Shown: piece by piece, positions 57,363 to 64,000 of the stretch
Layout of the letters: each line of letters opens with the position of its first letter
Position numbering within the stretch: position 1 is the first letter of the stretch
Origin: Pachyseris speciosa
Taxonomy: Eukaryota; Cnidaria; Anthozoa; Scleractinia; Pachyseridae
Direction: 5' to 3'
NCBI GenBank assembly: GCA_016490735.1
Contig: JAEMWC010000239.1
Location: 437,501 to 501,500, forward strand
Length of the DNA stretch: 64,000 nucleotides
Notes under the pieces: model-generated
What the model was told of the DNA's origin: nothing
Database searches by the model: none
Seen by the model: only the letters and a program-made list of their open reading frames with translations
Translations under genes and position numbers: made by a program

Positions 57363-59872
57363 CCAAGTTACTGCCCTGTTCCTTTCTCTTGCTCTTGCGT
57401 GATGAATGTGCCCGATATTTTAGGATTGTTGGAGCGGCCCCTTTGGAAGGATAGCGTTTAACAAACTCTTCTTGAAAAACGCTGAGGGTTGGATGATCAA
57501 TGATGACGATGCGCACATCACGTAGAGTGCTAAAGTTCACGACATCGCTTGCACTAAATTTCTCAATCGCACTGAACATGACGTCAGCACAGATATCCCT
57601 CGGAATGCCAAATATGCTGGAGCCGATGGCTGGAAAGGCAATTGAAGACAGTTCTAATCCCGCTGCCACATGGAGGCTTTCTAAACAAGCCTGGCGAAGA
57701 AGGGATATGCATCCCTCTCTATCGTGTTCGTTCCACCTGGGACCAACTGCGTGTATCACGTAGCGACAAGGAAGAATACCTCCGCTGGTATAAGCCGCTT
57801 TACCGACATTAACCGACCCATGCCTGCGTGTTATTCGATCGGACTCATCCTGTATCTGACGACCTCCTTTCCGTACTATGGCACCCGCCACTCCAGCTCC
57901 ATGGTGAAGCCACTCGTTGGCTGCATTGACTATCGCATCTACTCGCTCGTCAGTTATGTCTCCCTGATATAATGAGAGGCTCACTCCATTCCTCAGATCT
58001 TGATTTAAACGTTGTGCAAGTCGGAGACCGCATTGTTGCGATTCGTTATCCGCATGAGCATCGCCACTGCTGTTTTGTTGACCACGTCTGGTCTTTCTGT
58101 TGCTGCCGTCCTTGGTTAAGCCAATCTTTTCCTTTAATGCTTGTACCGAGGAGCCAACGCTATCTTTATCCGAGTAAACCACTGAGATGTTTTCTACCTT
58201 TTCAACGATCGCAGAATTTTCGGCTTCAACATGGCTAATCGCCTCTAGAATTTGTGCTTCATTAGTCCCATGTGGGAGTTGAACTTCTTCTCGCCTCACG
58301 TTGGGATGGAATTCCTGGTAAAGGTCAATGAACGCATCACAACCATCTTGGAAACGGCTCTGCCCCTGTGACATCTCATTTCGACAAATGTGTACCTGGG
58401 ATGCGCTTTCATCCCAAAGAATCTTCACGCCAAAAGTTTCTTCAATGCCTTGAAGTTTGCTCTTGTACGCCTGTTTCAGTAAATTCATGAATTGTGGTTG
58501 AACTTCAAAGCTGATGGTTTCTGCATCATCAGAGGCACGTGTAGAATCTTGCTGTGTGCTTGTTGTATCATCATCACGATGAATCTCAATGGTCTCTTTC
58601 CCATCATACATTTGAATGAGGTGTTGAAGGAGTTTGTGCGCAGCTTTAATCTGGTTGAACGTTCCAACCAAAATATAATTCTTGGGTCCGTTGCGATATT
58701 CCACTTCCATGTTTTCTTTGAGAACGTCGAGCATGTTCTGAGAATCCTCAGGTGGTATCTGGAATTTTTCAAAGTTTACGCTCGTCTCAACTCGTTGAAA
58801 AACCTACAAAATGATTGAAGTGTTAAGAACAATCGCGCGTTATATGTTATGCAGTTAGTTAATCATACACGTTTTAGCTTCGTTTGTAAACAACTTCTTG
58901 ATGCAAATTACTAGTTCAAAAATTTGAAATTTGCAATTTTGATGAGTTAAAGGGGAGGTTTGGCTACAGTGAACGAGTTTGGAAGATCGATGAGAACGTC
59001 TCCTGGTCAAGTTTATTACACGAAGCAATGACTAAAGTGAAATTTAATTAATACCTAATTTGTCCTGTGCTGGTTGTTGCCGCATGAATTTTTCCCTCTG
59101 TGACCCTATTCGTGTAATCCCTATTAAAAACAGCCATGTATTGGAATTTTGGGACTTTGCGTTTAGTAAAATCGTGACAAACGGCTATAGCTGCCACTGG
59201 TTGACAATTCTGTTGAACTAAGACGCGAACATAACGCTAACTAAAATGACAAAGAAAGAAAAGAAGAAGAAAACGAACGTTCTTCTTTCAAACAAAAACA
59301 TTCATTACACTCTGTTATCCTCTCGCCTTGATATTGTTATGCACATGTCATCGGCTTCCCCGTGGGGTCGACCCCCGGGCCTACCAGGGAGATATGTGGG
59401 GGAATATAAGGAGATGGATGTGATTCTTTGCCCGAGGGTTGGGGAAAATCTTGACATTGTTTTAAGATCAAAGATTAGAGGGTGGGGGAAATCACAAGTT
59501 TGAAAAGGATGTCACGGGCATTATCAGCTGAGACACCTCACCCAGGAGGCTTTGTCTTGCGAGATTCCCCAACCCCCCGGGGAAATTCCTCAAGTTTGCT
59601 TGACTGATTTTACAATCCCCCTGGTTAGCCCGGGGGTCGACCCCACGGGGAAGCCGATGACATGTGCATTAAGATTAGCAACTGTTTCACATGAAGTACC
59701 TACAAACACAATATAGTTCCCGAGAAAATAGGTTTAAAGTATAATGAATGGGAAATCCAACATACGTTTTGCCATGGAAATGTTACCTCGTAGGGTTCAT
59801 TTTGAGCGAATCGTTGAAGACTCAATTCGGATCCTCCAAGTTTGTGAGAACGCTCCAAAACCCTCTTCGCAA
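57363..59872 (-). CDS. RRM (end), two KH-like regions and macro domain: 5' half of the predicted macro-kinase fusion
   Basis: The minus-strand exon at 59787-59872 encodes AKRVLERSHKLGGSELSLQR, the last helix and strand of an RRM of the type in PARP10/PARP14/DTX3L relatives. It joins in phase 0 to the 1441-nt exon 57363-58803. That exon holds two KH-like regions (NYILVGTFNQIKAAHKLLQH; QFMNLLKQAYKSKLQGIEET onward) and a macro domain of about 180 residues with YQGDITDERVDAIVNAANEW, HHGAGVAGAI and SSIFGIP. Such domains read ADP-ribose. The GGGGVDGAI type of loop found in hydrolases is absent, so binding is more likely than removal. The exon closes CTTGG|GTAAGAG in phase 1. If the intron is not spliced the ORF ends at 57334. 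The N-terminus, with the rest of the RRM, is not found; it would lie above 59872. Confidence 0.9.
59341..59667. mobile_element. MITE with about 40-bp near-perfect terminal repeats
   Basis: GCACATGTCATCGGCTTCCC opens the element and the exact mirror closes it; the match runs on through CGTGGGGTCGACCCCCGGGC. AT flanks both sides. The 327-bp interior is also partly self-complementary. High TIR identity suggests recent activity. Confidence 0.85.
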
Positions 59873-60027
59873 CTATTTGAGGAAGAAAAAAGAAAGCGGT
59901 AAAAACGTAACTCTTAACTTTAAATTTCAAGCACAATTCTCTTCAAAAAATCAGAGGGGAGGTAGGTCTAAAAATAGGGGAACAAAGGTGTTTCAAAATG
60001 TCCCTATTGGGGCTGTTGGTTTTGGAT

Positions 60028-60091
60028 AGAGAGATGGATGGATGGATGGATGGACGGACGGACGGACGGACGGACGGACGGATGGATGGAT
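60028..60091. repeat. GGAT/GGAC tetranucleotide repeat
   Basis: Tandem GGAT and GGAC units over about 60 bp, with no further structure. Confidence 0.9.
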
Positions 60092-60289
60092 TTTCTAGTC
60101 CAAAATAAACCAAAAACTAAATTTTAGTGTAAGAATAGCTAGATGTGCAGTAAAGCTTTTTAAGCCGTGCTTTGCCTCGTGTTTTAAACTTGATAAAACA
60201 CCCATGCTCATTTATTGAACATTACATAAAAGAGAAACGCTATAACTATAGAAAATAGCCGAATCCTGGGCATATTTAATAATACTGAA

Positions 60290-60440
60290 AGGTCCTAAAA
60301 ACCAGAGAATGCAGCTCTTTTCCAAGTTTGTGAGCAACCGGGGCAGCCAGTAGGTCCGCGTTGTCCTTCAGTAGCCAGGCAGGGATGCCATCAGGACCTG
60401 AAGCTTTGTTTGGGTTTAGTGTAAGGTAATTTAGTAAAAA
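60290..60440 (-). pseudogene. non-LTR reverse transcriptase scrap
   Basis: The minus strand reads LNPNKASGPDGIPAWLLKDN and then ADLLAAPV, the PDGI(P) block near the start of LINE-type reverse transcriptase. It is short and cut on both sides. Confidence 0.75.
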
Positions 60441-61544
60441 CCGTGTACTCTGTAAAATTCTTGGCTGGAGATCCTAAGAGGTTGCGTGAACGTGTGCAGG
60501 TAATTCAGAAGTCAGCGGTGTAAATGTATTCATTGGAGACCAACCTCGTTCCCAGGGACTCTCCTCTTCCCACCCCCTGGAGCTAGCGTACACTAGCCTA
60601 AATGGGTATACTAGTTAGCGTACACGCGTATACTAGGTCATACACTGTTGTACATGGGCATACACGGGTCACACATGGCATGAAAACAATGAAAAGTGCC
60701 ACTTTTGTTGAAAATAAATGAGCGAATAATAATAATAATAATAATAATAATATTAAATATTAAACAAAATAATCCAAAAGCAAGTCTCAGTACGTGTTAT
60801 CACATACGTTTTTGCTCAATTTGGCACGTCAATAAATGACATAATTTACTGTAAAACAAAGGATAAGCGCATATGTAAACAATAGGGCATACAAAATAGT
60901 GATATTTATAAGTTTTTATGATTTATTAATTTGGGCAGGGTTGTTTCTCTGGCCAGAGGATGCCAGAGGTAGTGCGTTTGCTTTCTTTGGTTCCACCACA
61001 TACCATTTGACTAGTAACCTATTTGTCCCTGTGCCCAGAAATTTTCCAGGGGTTGATCCTGAAGGTGAAGAGGGAATGGGGTTGACGTCGAGAAGAAGTG
61101 AGAAGTCAACCAAGTCAATTAATGCCATTAAATCACACAGGACTAGTAAACTGAAATTTATTTAATTGACTTACGGTTCACGTAAATTAAATGTAAATGC
61201 TTTGTTTATAGTGGAAATGTACTTAACTGCTCCGTAGCTAGTTCACAGGCATTCCACTTAAAGCTCATTATCACCCTTGATGCATCGCGCGCCGCGACCG
61301 TTAATTCTGGGAATTTCGTGTAACCATAGTTAATGGAGGGAGACTGGTTATGAAAGCCGGTGAACTTCAAAGACCTAACTCTTTGTTGTGTTTTCGCATA
61401 TCACGTGATTTTGATGGTGCACACAAAATTTTAAGATGGCGGCCAGTCTGTAGTCATCTTGCAAATTGCGCGTTTCTTCTCTCGCTTTATCGAAGATCGC
61501 ACAACTATATATTCAAAGTTTGTCAAAAAACGTATTCCCGAGTT
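60441..61544. other. no gene recognised; ATA repeat and MITE end
   Basis: At 60545-60580 a single end of the 13.1-kb element family (CCTCGTTCCCAGGGACTCTC) is present. TACACGNGTATAC words recur at 60590-60680. (ATA)n lies at 60725-60755. Nothing coding was supported. Confidence 0.45.
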
Positions 61545-61708
61545 ATGCCCGGTGTCAAATGTACAGTTTATGAGTGCGGTTCATTAGAAGAACCAAAGGA
61601 ATCGGAATTTTCAAGGTGCCCTTGGCAAAGGATGATGCACACAGAAGATGGCGTGACGAGTGGTTCAGAGGAATCAAGAAAACCAGGGAAATGGACCAGG
61701 AGTTTACA

Positions 61709-61831
<123 letters not shown>

Positions 61832-62225
61832 TACATACATAAACTTTATAATGTGTCTTAAAATGTCTAGCCGATGGGGTTAAAAACCCCTCTACTAATT
61901 GGGGACACAATTAATAACCTACTATTTTCTAATGAACTATTAAAAATAAAACCCTGACAATATTAATAATATAGTCAAAAATCTATTAACAATCAACTAA
62001 TGGGATAAATTATCTTAAAGGATTAAGAATTACAAAGGATGCCATTAGAACAATTGTCGTCCTCTGCCATTACACTTACAGATCAATAATGACAAGATCT
62101 ACACGTGCGAGAAGCATTTTAACCCCGAGGATATTGAAATATGTAAGTATCGCTTTATGAATTCTTCCACGATAACTTATACCCTCGAAACGTCTTCACA
62201 AATTCTTAAAACCATAGTTTATGTA

Positions 62226-62769
62226 TCAGTCAATTCCAAAAGTGCCCATCCCGAGCACCCGGGCATTTGACTCTTTTGAAAAATTTTCATCAAATGCCCC
62301 GCTGTGTTTCCAGTTTTGACGGTCAAATGCCCCACTGTTAGGGCCTCAAAAAGGGCAAATCAAGTGTAAATTTATAGCAAATCACTCGTTGCATGAAGCA
62401 TTGAGGCACGCTCGCCGCTCAAAATTAATATTTTCTTCTAAAATCGCTTACCTTTTTCAAGCCAAATCCGAAAAATTGTGCGCCAAAACTCTTTTCCGAT
62501 CTTTTTTGTCGGCACTCCAAACTTTGAATAAAGGCATATCAACTGTATATTTAGTAAACAACACAAAACCTACGCGGAATCTTGAAGTGAAGGGAGCGAA
62601 GCAGCTCCCGTGGTGAATGAATGAATATTTGCGCGCGAAACCCTTTAGTTGGCGACCGCCGACCAATGTTTAGCCGAGAGTCAAATGCCCCACCGTGCGG
62701 GACAAATTTCGGATCAAATACGCGGGGTATGCCCGGGTGGGGGGGATGAGCGCTTTTGGAATTGACTGA
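62226..62769. mobile_element. MITE within the THAP gene remnant
   Basis: TCAGTCAATTCCAAAAG begins the element and CTTTTGGAATTGACTGA ends it; the ends extend to about 35 bp with CATCCC and CCCGGGC blocks. The 544-bp interior has no transposase. It lies between the second and third recognisable THAP gene segments. Confidence 0.75.
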
Positions 62770-64000
62770 CACATTACGAAATGGTGGAGATCACTGGTGA
62801 GCATTGAAGTAAGTTCTCCATCCTTTCGGCATAAAAAGCCTAATTTATGGATAACTATTTCGATTTCCTATTGTTACAGCCCACTCTGAAAAAATAACCA
62901 AGAAGAAAGTTCGATTCGGAGCGTTACCGAAGTTCCAAATGGGAACGAAAAGTCACCAAAGCAGCAAGCCAACTCCACGACTCGAGCGCTCTGTGGTTAA
63001 AGATGTTGCGGAATCCTCTACCTCCACGACGTTCTACAGGACATTCCAAGAGTTTTGACAGCGAGCGAAGGCTCTGAAAACTCTACGTGGCTGGATCTCT
63101 AAGTTTTCAGTTGACAGAGCTGTCTTCAAAAAATGGTGGAACCATATTTGCTGCCAGAGCTTGAAGTAATGGTAGATGACAGTGTGGGATTCACTGTCAA
63201 AGTGTTCGGGTCTAATTTAGTGGATGACCATCCTTTATATCTATGGTACCGACGATCAATGAAGAAAGTGACTTTGTCAAATTTAGTCAAAGAACTACAG
63301 AGTTACCAGCTATGTAATGGAGTACAAATATTGGAACTGACTAATAAGCTCTTTCATCATGTTGTTCCTATTAATCATGATTCAGTAAGTGGATGAAGAA
63401 GACGAACAGCAGCAATTCCTAAATAAAGGTTTTTGGAGAGCCAAGGGATGCTTGCTCATTATCCAGGGACAAGAAGTTTCTTGTTCTGTGTGCACAACAT
63501 ATGCTGCATATATAGACAGTGCAAGGAAAGCAAAGGAATGTAGGTCTTTAAAGTCTGCGCACCTGAATGCCCCGGTCTCAAAGACACATCCAGAGCGGAT
63601 AAAGTTGACATGACAGGAGCTGAAGTGTGCCCAGCTGGAACAAGCACTGAGTGCAGAGCTACAAAAATCAAGCATGGAGATTGACAATGATCTTAACAAT
63701 GACTTTATGCAAATCCTCGATTCTGCAGGCACTAAAGTAACTCCATTCATGAAGTTATTTTGGGAATAACAAAGGAAGCTGTTTACTAGGAGTAGTTCAG
63801 GAGTGCGTTATCACCCCATGATCATGGTTTCGGTTGTCTTTGGCTGCGAAGAGTCCATCATGTTATGAGGAACTGTGGAACAGTGGAGTGCTAGTTTTGC
63901 CGAGCCAAAGGAGGTTGAAGGACTACCGACTGAATGCAATAAAGCCGAAAAGAGGGTTCCAGAAGGAAGTTATTGAAGTCATCAAGTCAGAGACATCAGG

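Overview
The window looks like nuclear DNA of an animal, most likely an anthozoan cnidarian such as a coral or sea anemone. The reasons are AT-rich sequence, split genes with GT-AG introns, RING/B-box/filamin TRIM proteins, Deltex-type ubiquitin ligases, RRM/KH-like/macro-domain proteins, and a dense mix of non-LTR elements, Penelope-like elements (PLE), SINEs and small inverted-repeat DNA transposons. The species cannot be named from the sequence. All exon models are by eye, from splice sites, phase and comparison between copies inside the window.

Layout. 1-4 kb: retrotransposon debris, beginning with the intact 5' part of a LINE ORF that carries a signal-like segment, a 2A-like motif and a PHD-like finger. 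4-8 kb: a RING plus Deltex C-terminal domain (DTC) gene, copy A. 9.7-10.4 kb: a LINE 3' end. 11-13 kb: an intact TRIM gene. 13-26 kb: nested mobile DNA, including a 1.3 kb element and a 1.5 kb foldback element with 9-bp target duplications, a repeat with three TATA boxes, and a palindromic PLE pair. 27.4-28.9 kb: a broken KH-like/macro-domain gene. 31-34.3 kb: a TRIM fragment and a RING-less DTC copy B. 38.3-42.9 kb: a broken TRIM followed by a broken RING-DTC copy C. 46.9-59.9 kb, minus strand: what reads as one seven-exon gene encoding the end of an RRM, two KH-like regions, a macro domain, a duplicated coiled coil and a complete TKL-type kinase domain. 60.3-64 kb: a LINE RT scrap and a decaying THAP/P-element-type transposase gene.

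Reading. TRIM, RING-DTC and KH-like/macro cassettes recur several times in varied order and decay state. In vertebrates these domain types form the ADP-ribosylation and ubiquitin arm of interferon responses (the PARP9-DTX3L and PARP14 families). The window is best read as an expanding and decaying innate-immunity-like locus in which symmetrical phase-1 exons were reshuffled. The most notable product is the predicted macro-domain to kinase fusion on the minus strand. All seven exon joins are phase-compatible, but only transcript data can prove it.
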